Position numbers and translations under genes: made by a program. A stretch of DNA of 64,000 bases from Microbacterium proteolyticum (GTDB lineage Bacteria; Actinomycetota; Actinomycetes; Actinomycetales; Microbacteriaceae). Positions 26,775 through 35,813 of this stretch are shown here, in pieces (within the stretch, counting starts at the first letter, position 1; each line of letters opens with the position of its first letter). Under the pieces are notes generated by a model, which saw only the letters and a program-made list of their open reading frames with translations, was not told where the DNA came from and ran no database searches. The DNA lies in the NCBI RefSeq assembly GCF_014192415.1, contig NZ_JACHXY010000003.1, positions 618,227 to 682,226 of the forward strand. The letters run 5' to 3'.

Positions 26775-26831
26775 CTGTACAGGACCGAAGCCCTGCCCGT
26801 ATCGTACGTGTTGTACGTACAGAATGTACAG
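26775..26831. promoter_or_regulatory. GTAC-rich operator cluster before the ABC operon
   Basis: This stretch holds CTGTACAG (26775-26782), CGTACG (26804-26809), the perfect palindrome TGTACGTACA (26812-26821) and ATGTACAG (26824-26831). On the minus strand TGTACA and TACGAT with an 18-bp spacer could be the -35/-10 of the binding-protein gene, with the palindrome inside the spacer. The neighbouring GntR protein is the likely ligand. Confidence 0.65.
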
Positions 26832-26895
26832 CGTCATCCGGAAGATGCAAAGGACGACTCGCGCGGGGGTTCGCGGGATCGGGTATCCGCACCGT

Positions 26896-26920
26896 CTGTA
26901 CAGTCGGAACCAAACGTACG
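26896..26920. promoter_or_regulatory. second GTAC operator near the GntR start
   Basis: CTGTACAG at 26896-26903 repeats the 26775 motif 121 bp away, and ACGTACG follows at 26914-26920. It lies 40-65 bp before the GTG of the GntR gene, so autoregulation or DNA looping is plausible. Confidence 0.5.
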
Positions 26921-26960
26921 ACGAAGGCGCGATGATGCGCACGACGACGAGGGGGATCAC

Positions 26961-27707
26961 GTGGCGCACACGATCGAACGGGCCTCGCCCGTGCCGTATT
27001 ACGAGCAGCTCTACGACATCCTGCGCGAGCGCATCGCCCAGGGCGACATCGCGGAGGAGGAACGCCTGCCGAGCGAGCTCGAGCTCTGCCGGGATTTCGG
27101 CCTGTCACGCGCCACCGTGCGTCAGACCCTCACGAAGCTCGAGAACGACGGCTACGCCCACCGCATCCCCCGCCGCGGCGTGTTCGCGAGCGTCCCCGAC
27201 CAGACAGCCGGGTGGACGATCCAGGAAGGCTTCCTCGAGTCGCAGCTGCGCCACGGGCGCACGGGCATCACCACCACGGTCGTCGGTACGGGCTACATCT
27301 CGCCGGACGCCCACGTGGCCGACGCCCTGCGGGTAGGACCCGACACGCAGGTCTTCGCCCTCGAACGCGTAAGGGCCCTCGACGGCCGCACCGCGATGTT
27401 CAGCACCAACTGGTTCCCCCGCGATGTCGCGAAGACCCTCGAGAGCGATCCGGGGGTCCTCGACGGCTCGGCCTCGCTCAACAGCCACTTACGGACGGCC
27501 GGGTTCATCAGCAGCGGCGCGCAGCGGGTCATCCACGCCCTCGCCGCCCCCGCCGAGGTCGCGGCGCACATGGGGATCGAGAGCGGCCATCCCGTCCTGC
27601 GCGTACGTTCGACGTCGTGGGCCGCCGACGGCGTGCGCTTCGACTACTACGAGACGTGGGTGCTCACCGACGTCATCCCGCTCGAGGTGAGCGTCTCGGC
27701 CAGCTGA
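26961..27707 (+). CDS. GntR-family regulator (UTRA type)
   Basis: 248 aa. The winged HTH is at about residues 8-75 (PVPYYEQLYDILRERIAQGDI... ELCRDFGLSRATVRQTLTKLENDGYAHRIPRRGVFA). The UTRA/UbiC-like ligand domain follows. GTG 26961 is chosen for the GAGGGGG upstream and because residues before it are low-complexity. It lies between two catabolic operons: divergent from the ABC operon and convergent, with only 3 bp between stops, with the kinase operon. Shared GTAC palindromes upstream of both operons make it the probable regulator of both. Confidence 0.88.
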   Translation: MAHTIERASPVPYYEQLYDILRERIAQGDIAEEERLPSELELCRDFGLSRATVRQTLTKLENDGYAHRIPRRGVFASVPDQTAGWTIQEGFLESQLRHGRTGITTTVVGTGYISPDAHVADALRVGPDTQVFALERVRALDGRTAMFSTNWFPRDVAKTLESDPGVLDGSASLNSHLRTAGFISSGAQRVIHALAAPAEVAAHMGIESGHPVLRVRSTSWAADGVRFDYYETWVLTDVIPLEVSVSAS

Positions 27708-27710
27708 CGC

Positions 27711-29054
27711 TCAGCCCAGCATCCCGGTCGCGAAACCGCCCAGCGCGTCGACCGGATCCGGATGCCACCCGCGCGCGGTCGCGGCCAACAGCGCCGCGCC
27801 CACCGCCGTCACCTCCGGTTCGAGCACCGGCACCGCCGGCATGCCGTTGACCGCGGACTTCAACGCGATCCACCCCGGCGAGCGCACCCACCCCCCGGCC
27901 ATCCGCACCGCGGCGATCCCGCCCACGTCGCGCCGCACCGCGTGGATGGCCTCGCGCCCGGCGACCGCGAGAGCCCCGAGCACGGCCGACGCCCGCACCC
28001 GGGGGTCGGCCGGCACGTCGCCCGCGTAGGACGGCTCGCCCCCGCCTCGCTCGCCAGGCGTGAACCACCCCGAATCCCACAGCGGCAGCGGAGCATCCCT
28101 GCCGATCAGCAGGTGCCGGATGGCACGGGCCACCTCGGGGTCGCGCGAGGCCCACTGCACGTTCCGGGCCAGCTCCTCCACGCGCAGCAGGGTACTGCCC
28201 GTCGAACGGATGCCGGGGGCGACGTCCACGTGGTCGCCGCCGCGCCTGCGGGGCACGGCCGATTGCGCCACGACGACCTCGGCGGTGCCCATGGAGTCGA
28301 GCACCGCCCCCGGCACCATGAGCTGGACGCCCCAGCCACCGATGGGGTGATCGTGGCCGCCGACGACGGCGATCGCATCCGTGGCGATCACCCCGGCCTC
28401 CGCCCACACGCCCGAGGTGATCTCGCCGATGATCTCGCCCGTCGACAGGACGGGCGGCAGCAGTGACGCGTCCCCGAGCGTGAGGGTCACGCGCTCATCG
28501 ACCCATCGCCGATCGACGCTGCGCCAGGCGGCGGTCCGGGGCGCGAGCGTGTCGCTGAGGAAGGGGCGCCCCGTCCACGTCACGGCGGGCAGGTCGGTGA
28601 GGGCGACCCACGCGGACGCCCTGCCGGCCCCCGGCTGAGACCGGGCCCAGCGCCACCCCACGAGTGTGCGCACGGCATCGGTGTCGACGTCGAAGCGCTC
28701 GTCGTCGCGCAGGTGGGGCCGGAGGCGCCGGAACTCGTCGCGACGTCGCGGATCGAACCACGCCAGCGCCCGGGTCAGCGGGCGCAGCTCGTCGTCCACG
28801 AGCACGCCGTCCTCCCCGATGCCGGCGACGCACAGTGCGTGGATGACGCGACTGTCGCCGCACACCTCGACGACCATGTCCTCGATGGCTGCGACCAGGG
28901 CGGCGGCGTCGACGGCCAGATCGGCACCCGCGCGCCGCGTGGGTCGACTCGCGCGGGCGACCACGGCGCCCTCGGCGGTGAGGGCGACGACCTTCGTGTT
29001 CGTACTGCCGACATCGACGCCGACGGCGACAGGCAGACGCGCACTGAGGGTCAC
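27711..29054 (-). CDS. FGGY-family carbohydrate kinase (first of three)
   Basis: 447 aa. It has the actin-like phosphate motif VGVDVGSTNTK at residues 11-21 and the catalytic Asp in VVGGHDHPIGGWG. The second phosphate loop is SMGTAEVVVAQ. The GHDH form of the catalytic loop is shared with the kinases at 30605 and 57701 but not with the XylB-like kinase next door. It would phosphorylate a ketose or polyol in the cytosol. It is the last gene of the aldolase/kinase operon, 64 bp after the XylB-like gene. Substrate not assignable. Confidence 0.85.
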   Translation of the reverse strand: MTLSARLPVAVGVDVGSTNTKVVALTAEGAVVARASRPTRRAGADLAVDAAALVAAIEDMVVEVCGDSRVIHALCVAGIGEDGVLVDDELRPLTRALAWFDPRRRDEFRRLRPHLRDDERFDVDTDAVRTLVGWRWARSQPGAGRASAWVALTDLPAVTWTGRPFLSDTLAPRTAAWRSVDRRWVDERVTLTLGDASLLPPVLSTGEIIGEITSGVWAEAGVIATDAIAVVGGHDHPIGGWGVQLMVPGAVLDSMGTAEVVVAQSAVPRRRGGDHVDVAPGIRSTGSTLLRVEELARNVQWASRDPEVARAIRHLLIGRDAPLPLWDSGWFTPGERGGGEPSYAGDVPADPRVRASAVLGALAVAGREAIHAVRRDVGGIAAVRMAGGWVRSPGWIALKSAVNGMPAVPVLEPEVTAVGAALLAATARGWHPDPVDALGGFATGMLG

Positions 29055-29118
29055 CGTCGAGTCCTCCCGGGAAGTCGAGGGCGGCCGACGCCCTCGAGAT
29101 CGACCCTATCGGCGACGG

Positions 29119-30567
29119 TCAGACGTGAGCGGGCGCCGGCTGCCTCCCGACGACGTAGCCGAGGGCGATCTGCGCCTCGTGATGCTGGCGCACGATCTGC
29201 GGGGCGGGCGGCGCGGGTGACATCGCGACGATCTCGGCGGGCCACTCCGGGAATACGCCCGTCAGGGCCGCCGCGGCTTGCATCGCGGCGCCTTTCGCCA
29301 CGTATTCATCGGGGGCGGGGACCGCCAGAGGGAGGTCGACGAGCTCGGCAAGCACGCGCTGGACAGCAGGGTTCTTCGCGGCCCCGCCGATCACGAGGAG
29401 GCGACGCGATCGCACCCCGCACGCGGCGAGCGCGTCGAGCATCGCGACCTGGCTCGCAACCGTCCCCTCCACGATCGCCCGCGCGAGGTTGGCGCGCGTG
29501 AAGTTGCGCAGGCTCGCGCCGAGGACGGCCCCGCGCGCGTGCGGGAGGTCCGGCGTCCGCTCCCCCTCGAAGTAGGGCAGCACCGTCAGCCCCTCTGCGC
29601 CGGGCTGCGCGGACAGCGCCAGCGCGGCCAGCTCGTCGTGCGAGCATCCGAGCACTTCAGCCCCCACCTGCAGATTGCGCGCGGCGTTCAGCGTCGCCAC
29701 GATCGGCAGGTGGTCGCCGGTCGCATCGGCGTAGCTGCACACGTACCCGGCGTAGTCGTGCACGGGGGCGGCGGTGCGCGCGTAGACCACGCCCGAGGTC
29801 CCCAGGCTCAGTACCGCGTCGCCCTCCGCGAGACCGAGGGCGAGGGCCGCTGCGGCATTGTCACCGCTGCCGACGCCGATCGGAATGCCGGGTGGGATGC
29901 CGGGGAGGCCGTCCGCCGTGACCCCGGCACGGTCGAGCGGGCCGAGGACCTCGGGCAGCACGACCGCATGCCCGAAGGCATGGAGCAGCAGATCGCGGGT
30001 GTACTCCCCCGTCTCCCCCGACCAGTACCCGGTGCCCGAGGCCTCCGAGCGGTCGGTCACCAGCTCGTCGACCCCGCCCGTCCCGGGACCGAAGCCGCGG
30101 AGCCGCCAGGTGAGCCAATCGTGCACCACGGCGATCGCGGCGGTGCGGGCCGCGGCATCCGGCTCTTCGTCGCGCAGCCACCGGGCCTTCACGACCGTGT
30201 CGGAGAGGGTGAGTGGCAGGCCCGTCCGGCGGATCCACGTGTCTCGACCGAGCTCGGCGTTGAGGGCGAGCATGTGCGGGTGCGAGCCGAGGTCGTTCCA
30301 CAGCGGCGAGGAGGCCACCGGGGCGCCGGAGACGTCGAGGAAGATCGGCGTGTGCTGCTGGCCACTGACCGAGACGGCGAGCACGTCGTCGATCCCCCCG
30401 GCCGCATCCACCGCGGCGAGGAGCGCTGTCCACCACACCTCGGGATCGACGATCGTCTCGGGAGGATGGGGGGCCGACCCCTCTCGGACGCACGCACCGG
30501 TGTCGAGATCGCGCACCGTCACCTTGCAACTCTGCGTGGACGAGTCGATTCCCGCGACGAGCCTCAT
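29119..30567 (-). CDS. XylB-like FGGY kinase (second of three)
   Basis: 482 aa. The N-terminal [11 protein letters not shown] and the catalytic Asp236 in GVGSGDNAAAA are in order. Overall it is close to xylulokinase, but SGQQHTPIFLD (68-78) replaces GQQHGxVxLD and LWNDLGS replaces LWNDTRS, both in the sugar site. The canonical motifs are kept by the other xylulokinase at 36619. A related ketose rather than D-xylulose may be the substrate. It lies in the operon headed by the class II aldolase. Confidence 0.85.
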   Translation of the reverse strand: MRLVAGIDSSTQSCKVTVRDLDTGACVREGSAPHPPETIVDPEVWWTALLAAVDAAGGIDDVLAVSVSGQQHTPIFLDVSGAPVASSPLWNDLGSHPHMLALNAELGRDTWIRRTGLPLTLSDTVVKARWLRDEEPDAAARTAAIAVVHDWLTWRLRGFGPGTGGVDELVTDRSEASGTGYWSGETGEYTRDLLLHAFGHAVVLPEVLGPLDRAGVTADGLPGIPPGIPIGVGSGDNAAAALALGLAEGDAVLSLGTSGVVYARTAAPVHDYAGYVCSYADATGDHLPIVATLNAARNLQVGAEVLGCSHDELAALALSAQPGAEGLTVLPYFEGERTPDLPHARGAVLGASLRNFTRANLARAIVEGTVASQVAMLDALAACGVRSRRLLVIGGAAKNPAVQRVLAELVDLPLAVPAPDEYVAKGAAMQAAAALTGVFPEWPAEIVAMSPAPPAPQIVRQHHEAQIALGYVVGRQPAPAHV

Positions 30568-30604
30568 CGCTGCGCCTTTCGTTCGGTGGTCGGATCGGTG
30601 GCGC

Positions 30605-32047
30605 TCATGACGGCATCCGTTTCAGGTGGTCCCACCGGGCGGCCGTGCGCTCTCCCCAGGCGGCGATCAGGGCGGTGCGCCGCGGGTCGGGCTGCACGTC
30701 GTGCGGACGCGACGCGCTCCACGGGAGGCGGACGCCGTGGGCGAGCGCCTGCGCGCCGCGCGAGACGATCTCGGGGAACCCGGCGGCGCTGACCGGCACC
30801 CCGAGGGCATCGGCCTTCAGCTGCAACCAGAGCGGGTTGGCGCTCGCGGGGCCGATGACCTTGACCCGGTCCAGGGGGCGATCGAACAGGGCCCAGGTGT
30901 CGACGAATTCCCGCACCATCCCGAGGAAGCAGGCGAGCACGAGCTCGAGCGAGGTGGTGTCGGTCTGGATGCCGGCGATCGCGCCGCGCGCGCTCGCATC
31001 CTTCTCGGGGGGAGGGCCGCCGCGGAACCGCGGGAGCACGAGGGGAAGGCGGTCCAGGTCGACGTCTCCCGCGAGCCAGGCACGATGGGCATCGGCGACG
31101 AGCGCGACGAGGTCCGCCGCCTCCCTGTCGAGCAGCGTCCGCAGCGTGGCGAAGGCGGAGCCGCCGGTGGGGATCGAGGCGAAGAGCGTGTAGCGCTCAC
31201 CGTCGCACGCGAGCCCTCCGGCCACCCTGGTCGCCGCCGTCGCGGCATCGCGTCGGGGGCGGTCGAGGAGCGTCAGGATCCCCTCGGTGGTCCCGGTCGA
31301 GTCGAGCATCTCCCCCGGCTGCAGGTCGGCGCCCACGCCGCCGACCATGTGGTCATGGCCGGCCACGTGCACGGTGACCTCGTCGAGGCCCCACTCCCGC
31401 GCGGTCTCGGGGTCCATCGCGACGCCCTGCGCGGCGGGGCGGAGGATCGGGAAGACCCCGGGATCGACACGCAGGAGGGCGCACACCTCGCGCGACCAGC
31501 GGCGGGTGCCGAGGTCGAGGGCCATCGTGCGGCTCGCGAGCGATGGCTCCGCCCACCGGCGGCCCGTCAGCCGCGCCGCCACGTACTCCGAGACGTTCAG
31601 CCAGAGCGCCTGATCCGTGTCGCCGTCGGCGTGCCCGAGGGCCCACGCGACCTTGGACAGCGCGTAGTTCGCGTTGACCGGCAGACCGGTCACCGCGTAA
31701 ACACGCGCGCGATCGTCGTCGCTCAAGGGCGCGAGCAGCCCGGCGCCGCGATGATCGTGCCACAGGATCATCGGCGACATGAGGGTGAGGTCGGGCGCGA
31801 CGAGGCCGCCGGACTCCCCCACTCCGGCGATGGCGACCCGCTGCACGGAACGACGGGTCGCGGCATCCAGTCCGTCGACGAAGCCGCGGATCTCGGCGAG
31901 GAGGACCGCGACGTCGTAGACCGCACCGACGCCGTCGGTCATCGTCGGGGTGTCGGCGCGGTGCGCGGCCAGCAGGGAACCGTCGCCGTCGAACGCGCAC
32001 AGCTTGATGCTGGTCGTGCCGATGTCGACCGTGATCGTGGGGGTCAT
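30605..32047 (-). CDS. FGGY-family carbohydrate kinase (third of three)
   Basis: 480 aa. ITVDIGTTSIK opens the fold and VAGHDHMVGGVG contains the catalytic Asp; STGTTEGIL is the second phosphate loop. It is a GHDH-type FGGY kinase like the one at 27711. ATG 32047 lies 5 bases after the aldolase stop. A GTG at 32056 overlapping that stop is an alternative start; neither has a clear ribosome site, so coupling to the aldolase is likely. Substrate unknown. Confidence 0.85.
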   Translation of the reverse strand: MTPTITVDIGTTSIKLCAFDGDGSLLAAHRADTPTMTDGVGAVYDVAVLLAEIRGFVDGLDAATRRSVQRVAIAGVGESGGLVAPDLTLMSPMILWHDHRGAGLLAPLSDDDRARVYAVTGLPVNANYALSKVAWALGHADGDTDQALWLNVSEYVAARLTGRRWAEPSLASRTMALDLGTRRWSREVCALLRVDPGVFPILRPAAQGVAMDPETAREWGLDEVTVHVAGHDHMVGGVGADLQPGEMLDSTGTTEGILTLLDRPRRDAATAATRVAGGLACDGERYTLFASIPTGGSAFATLRTLLDREAADLVALVADAHRAWLAGDVDLDRLPLVLPRFRGGPPPEKDASARGAIAGIQTDTTSLELVLACFLGMVREFVDTWALFDRPLDRVKVIGPASANPLWLQLKADALGVPVSAAGFPEIVSRGAQALAHGVRLPWSASRPHDVQPDPRRTALIAAWGERTAARWDHLKRMPS

Positions 32048-32052
32048 GCGCG

Positions 32053-32889
32053 TCACACGGAGGGGTTGAGCACGCGGATGCGTCGCTCCACGACCTCGGC
32101 GATCGCGGACACGGCGTCGAGGGACACCCGGATGAGGGAATTCTCGTTCGGGTTGGCCGCATATGCCTCGCCGAAACTGCGGATCATCGCGTTGCGCAGA
32201 TCGCTGGCGACGTTGACCTTGACGACGCCGAACGCCGCGAGACGACCGAGCTGCTCCTCGGGGAGCCCGGAGCCGCCGTGGATGACGAGCGGCACCGCGC
32301 TGGCCGCGCGCACGCGCTCGAGCAGATCGAAGTCGATGCGGGCGTTCGGTGCGTAGCCGTGCACGTTGCCCACCGATACGGCGAGCATGTCGCAGCCGAC
32401 GGCGGTCACGAAGTCGGCGACCTGCGCGGGGTCGGTCGTGCTGGCGTACTCGGGTGCGACGTCGTCCTCTTTGCCGCCGATGCTGCCGAGCTCCGCTTCG
32501 AGCGCGATGGCGCTCCCGCACATCTCACGCGCCCTCGCCGAGGTGGCCACGTTCTCCTCGAACGACTCCTCGGACGCGTCGATCATGATGGATGTGAAGT
32601 CGGCGGCCAGGGCCGATTCGACGGCGTCGAGCGACTTGCCGTGGTCGAGGTGCAGCGCGACGGGGACCGCGGTCTCGGCGAGACGCCGCGCGACCATGTC
32701 GAAGATGTACTCGTAGCCGGAGAGGGCGACGTTGGTCGGCGCGACCTGGATGAACGTCGGCACCCCCACTCGCTCGACGGCGTCGATGATGCCCATCGTC
32801 GTTTCGATGTTGGTGGTGTTGAACGCTCCGGCGACCAACCCTCGATCCGTGCATTCCCGGATGACATCGTGTCCGCTGACCAAAGGCAT
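32053..32889 (-). CDS. class II ketose-bisphosphate aldolase (Fba/GatY/KbaY type)
   Basis: 278 aa. Zinc ligands and catalytic Asp of the class are visible: HLDHGK (Asp82, His83), GNVHGYAP (His177) and VIHGGSG (His204). It would split a ketose 1,6-bisphosphate, or a ketose 1-phosphate, to dihydroxyacetone phosphate and an aldehyde. The short length suits the tagatose/fructose-bisphosphate GatY/KbaY branch. GGGAGG before ATG 32889 is a good ribosome site. First gene of the operon with three kinases; its promoter carries the same palindrome as the ABC operon. Confidence 0.9.
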   Translation of the reverse strand: MPLVSGHDVIRECTDRGLVAGAFNTTNIETTMGIIDAVERVGVPTFIQVAPTNVALSGYEYIFDMVARRLAETAVPVALHLDHGKSLDAVESALAADFTSIMIDASEESFEENVATSARAREMCGSAIALEAELGSIGGKEDDVAPEYASTTDPAQVADFVTAVGCDMLAVSVGNVHGYAPNARIDFDLLERVRAASAVPLVIHGGSGLPEEQLGRLAAFGVVKVNVASDLRNAMIRSFGEAYAANPNENSLIRVSLDAVSAIAEVVERRIRVLNPSV

Positions 32890-32987
32890 GGGTGTTCCTC
32901 CCGCGTGCTGTGACGGAGGCCGCGCGCTCGTGCACGCCGGATCGCTCCGCCCGCGAGACCTCCCGCGGCGATGTCAGCCTAATGCGT

Positions 32988-33017
32988 AACGTACGTATCG
33001 TCTAGTCTGTACGTACA
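32988..33017 (-). promoter_or_regulatory. promoter/operator of the aldolase-kinase operon
   Basis: TGTACGTACA at 33008-33017 is identical to the palindrome before the ABC operon (26812-26821). AACGTACGTA lies next to it at 32988-32997. On the minus strand the TACGTT there fits a -10 box about 18 bp from a TGTACG -35-like hexamer. This 378-bp gap otherwise holds only the tandem terminator repeat at its right end. Confidence 0.6.
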
Positions 33018-33164
33018 ACCCGATCGCAACATGCCGGACCGCGCCCGTTCGCCGACGCCGCGGACGAGTGACGCCGCAGACATGCGGTCTCGGCAGGGGT
33101 GGGCGCACGCGCGGGCGTCGGCGCGGGTGCGGACCTCGTACCACGATCGACACGCGGGAACGCG

Positions 33165-33274
33165 GGATGCCTCTCGGTGCGGACGCAGGACCCGCACCGA
33201 GAGGCGGTGGGCTCAGCCCGGATGCCCCTCGGTGCGGGCGCGGGACCCGCACCGAGAGGCGGTGGGCTCAGCCG
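33165..33274. repeat. 55-bp tandem duplication containing two terminator hairpins
   Basis: Units 33165-33219 and 33220-33274 are near-identical. Each folds into a hairpin: a 13-bp perfect stem (33170-33182 with 33192-33204) and a 14-bp stem with one G:T-type mismatch (33225-33238 with 33246-33259). The right unit ends over the stop codon of the GH43 gene, so the gene tail and its terminator have been duplicated together. Confidence 0.85.
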
Positions 33275-35697
33275 CAGGAGTGCGCCGGGTAGGCGGCATC
33301 CAGCTGAGACTGCACCTCCTGCCCGGCGACCGTCGCCGTCGCGGTGACCGCGACCGCACCGGCGCTCAGGTTCGCCTGACGGGTGGTGAAGACGTGCGAG
33401 GCGGTCTTCCCGGCGGCGACCGAGGCGATCGACTTCGCGCCGAACGACGACGACAGGTCGGCCGCGATGGCCGTCTCGTCGTTGTTCGTCACCTGCACCG
33501 CGACATACGCCTTACCGGCGATGCACCGCACCGACGCCGTCGCCGCGACGTCGAGCGACGGAGCCGCCTCCGCCTCGGAGAACGCGTAGGTGTCGACCTC
33601 GAACAGGTCGCCGGTCGGTCCGCTGAACGTGAAGTACACGTCCTGCGTTCCGGTGGCACCCGTCAGGTCGGTCGAGAGCTCGGTCCACTGACCGGCGGCG
33701 CCGGTCACGTCGATCGTCCCGAGGATCTCGCCCGTCGCGCTGCCCGCTCGCACGTCGATCTTTCCGCCGGACTGCAGCGGCTTCACCTTCGCGGTGACGG
33801 TGACGGTGGCGGCGCCGTTCTCGCCGAACGCCACCGACGACAGACCCGTCCAGTCCCCGTTGTCGATGTCCTTCACGACGAGGTTCGGGGCCGAGTCACC
33901 GAACTCAGTCGATCCGCCGTCGATCTTCGCCGTCGCGATGCCCTTGGTCCAGCCGAGGGTCTCCGCCTCGAACGTGCGGAACGGGGTGAAGTCGCGCACC
34001 TGCTCGACTCCCGCGTAGTCGCCGACGACCTGGTTGACGGTCCCGTCCTCCTTGAAGGTCAGTTCCTGCAGGTGAGCGCTGCGGTACCCCTGAGTGGTGT
34101 TGCCGTTGATGCGCTTGTTGAGGGTCGGTGCGTGGTACGAGAAGTAGAACTTCCCCTCGTATTCGAACGCCGACTGGTGATTGTTGCCGCCGGTGCCCGC
34201 TCCGAAGAACTGCGACTGGTTCGGGAACATCACGCCGGCGTAGGCCTCTTTGGGCCACGACATCGGGTCGTCCGAGATCATGTAGCCGATCTCGCCGCCG
34301 CCCGGGTAGCCGGGTACGCGGGGCTGGTTACCGCCGAAGTCGTTGCCGCCGAAGTGCGACGAGTACGACAGGTAGTACTTCTCGCCGCGCTTGAACACCT
34401 GAGCCGCTTCGAACGCGACCGGGGCGTCGACGACGGCCGCGGTGCCCGTGGTCGAGATCATGTCGTCGCCGAGTTCGATGACGCGGATGTTCTTCGGGTT
34501 GTTGAAGCGCTCCTCCGCCGGGAAGCTGGTCGAGGCCGGACCTCCGCCGAAGAACAGATACTGCTTGCCGTCGTCGTCCACGAGCGGTGCCGGGTCGAAC
34601 AGCCAGTTCACGCCCTGGGCGCCCGGGGTGCTGCTGTTGATGAGCGTGCTCGTTCGCTCGCTCGTCCACGGACCCAGCGGGGAGTCGCCGGTCACGACGT
34701 TGCTGGAGCCACCCCCGTTGGCGTAGTAGAGGAAGAACTTCTCCTTGCCGTCGACGACCTTGCTCTCGATGCCGGGAGCCCACGAGTTGCCTGTGAAGGG
34801 GGCGATGCCGTTCGGGCCCGCCACCTGGATCTCGCCGTGGTCGACCCAGTTCACCAGGTCGTCCGATGAGATCAGCGTGAGCTGGTTGATCGCGCCGTAG
34901 TTGATCTGCGGCGAGACACCGGTGTTCGAGTCGGGCGCGTACCCCTGCGTGTCGTTGGTCATGTACATGTACACGCGACCGTCGTGCACGAAGCCGTACC
35001 CGTCGGCGCCGAACTTGTGACCCATCAGGGGGTTGTGCTCGCCGGGCAGCTTGCCGACGACCTCGATGGTCTTGGACGGCGGTGCGGGCGGCGCCGCGCC
35101 GACGAGCGAGACGTCGTCGACGGTGAAGTCGAGGAGGTGCGTCGCCGGTGCGGCCGCGGCGTTCTCGGCCGACGTCCACGGGGTCTCGATGAACAGGCGG
35201 GTGGTGGCGACACTCTGGGTTGCGGGAATGGTGAAGGTGGAGTTGACGTAGCCCCACTCGCCCCGCGCCGGGGTGGCGCTGCCGAGGTTGGTGTACGTGC
35301 CGCCGCCGTAGTGCATCGTGACGAAGAACTGCTTCGTCGCGGGGCTGGCGGGGTTGTCGTATTTCACCCGGGCCTTGACCGTATACGTCTGGCCCGCCTG
35401 GAGCTTGCCGGAGAGGTCCTGCATCGGGCCCGAGCCGGTCGTCTTGCGCTCCGTCGCGCGGATCGCCTGCGATCCCGAGAAGGCGTCGGTGGTGGAAGCC
35501 AGGGCGGCTCCGTCGGCGGCGTTGCCGTTGTTCGAGAACCACGACGTCGTGCCGTCCTCGAAGCCGCCGTTGACGACGAGTTCTTCCTGTGCGGCGTTGG
35601 CGGGGGTGGTGACGGCGAAGCCCGCCGCCAGCAGCACCCCGGCTGCGGCCAGTGCGAGCACCCGGAACGGGGTGCGTCGCGTCTGTGTTCGTTGCAC
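33268..35697 (-). CDS. secreted multidomain GH43 glycosidase
   Basis: 809 aa. The signal peptide is residues 1-35 (cleavage likely after ANA). A CBM4/9-like module lies at about 38-200, the GH43 five-blade propeller at about 215-560, a CBM6-like module at about 565-700 (FEAETLGW...), and a C-terminal Ig-like module with VRCIAGKAYVAVQV. Catalytic residues fit GH43: base Asp232 (GADGYGFV), Asp368 (LFDPAPLVDDDG) and acid Glu430 (VAFEAAQVF). The HKFGAD and YMTND motifs resemble XynD-type arabinoxylan arabinofuranohydrolases. GTG 35697 is preceded by GAAGGAG. It would act outside the cell on xylan or arabinan. Confidence 0.88.
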   Translation of the reverse strand: MQRTQTRRTPFRVLALAAAGVLLAAGFAVTTPANAAQEELVVNGGFEDGTTSWFSNNGNAADGAALASTTDAFSGSQAIRATERKTTGSGPMQDLSGKLQAGQTYTVKARVKYDNPASPATKQFFVTMHYGGGTYTNLGSATPARGEWGYVNSTFTIPATQSVATTRLFIETPWTSAENAAAAPATHLLDFTVDDVSLVGAAPPAPPSKTIEVVGKLPGEHNPLMGHKFGADGYGFVHDGRVYMYMTNDTQGYAPDSNTGVSPQINYGAINQLTLISSDDLVNWVDHGEIQVAGPNGIAPFTGNSWAPGIESKVVDGKEKFFLYYANGGGSSNVVTGDSPLGPWTSERTSTLINSSTPGAQGVNWLFDPAPLVDDDGKQYLFFGGGPASTSFPAEERFNNPKNIRVIELGDDMISTTGTAAVVDAPVAFEAAQVFKRGEKYYLSYSSHFGGNDFGGNQPRVPGYPGGGEIGYMISDDPMSWPKEAYAGVMFPNQSQFFGAGTGGNNHQSAFEYEGKFYFSYHAPTLNKRINGNTTQGYRSAHLQELTFKEDGTVNQVVGDYAGVEQVRDFTPFRTFEAETLGWTKGIATAKIDGGSTEFGDSAPNLVVKDIDNGDWTGLSSVAFGENGAATVTVTAKVKPLQSGGKIDVRAGSATGEILGTIDVTGAAGQWTELSTDLTGATGTQDVYFTFSGPTGDLFEVDTYAFSEAEAAPSLDVAATASVRCIAGKAYVAVQVTNNDETAIAADLSSSFGAKSIASVAAGKTASHVFTTRQANLSAGAVAVTATATVAGQEVQSQLDAAYPAHSCG

Positions 35698-35813
35698 GTT
35701 CTCTCTCCTTCGATGGTGTGGGGAGTTCGTCGACTCCGAAGAGTCGTGTGTCGCGCGGGGCCGGAGAAGCCCGACCCCGGACGACGTCGTGGGGAGCGGC
35801 GGATCGCCGCTCG

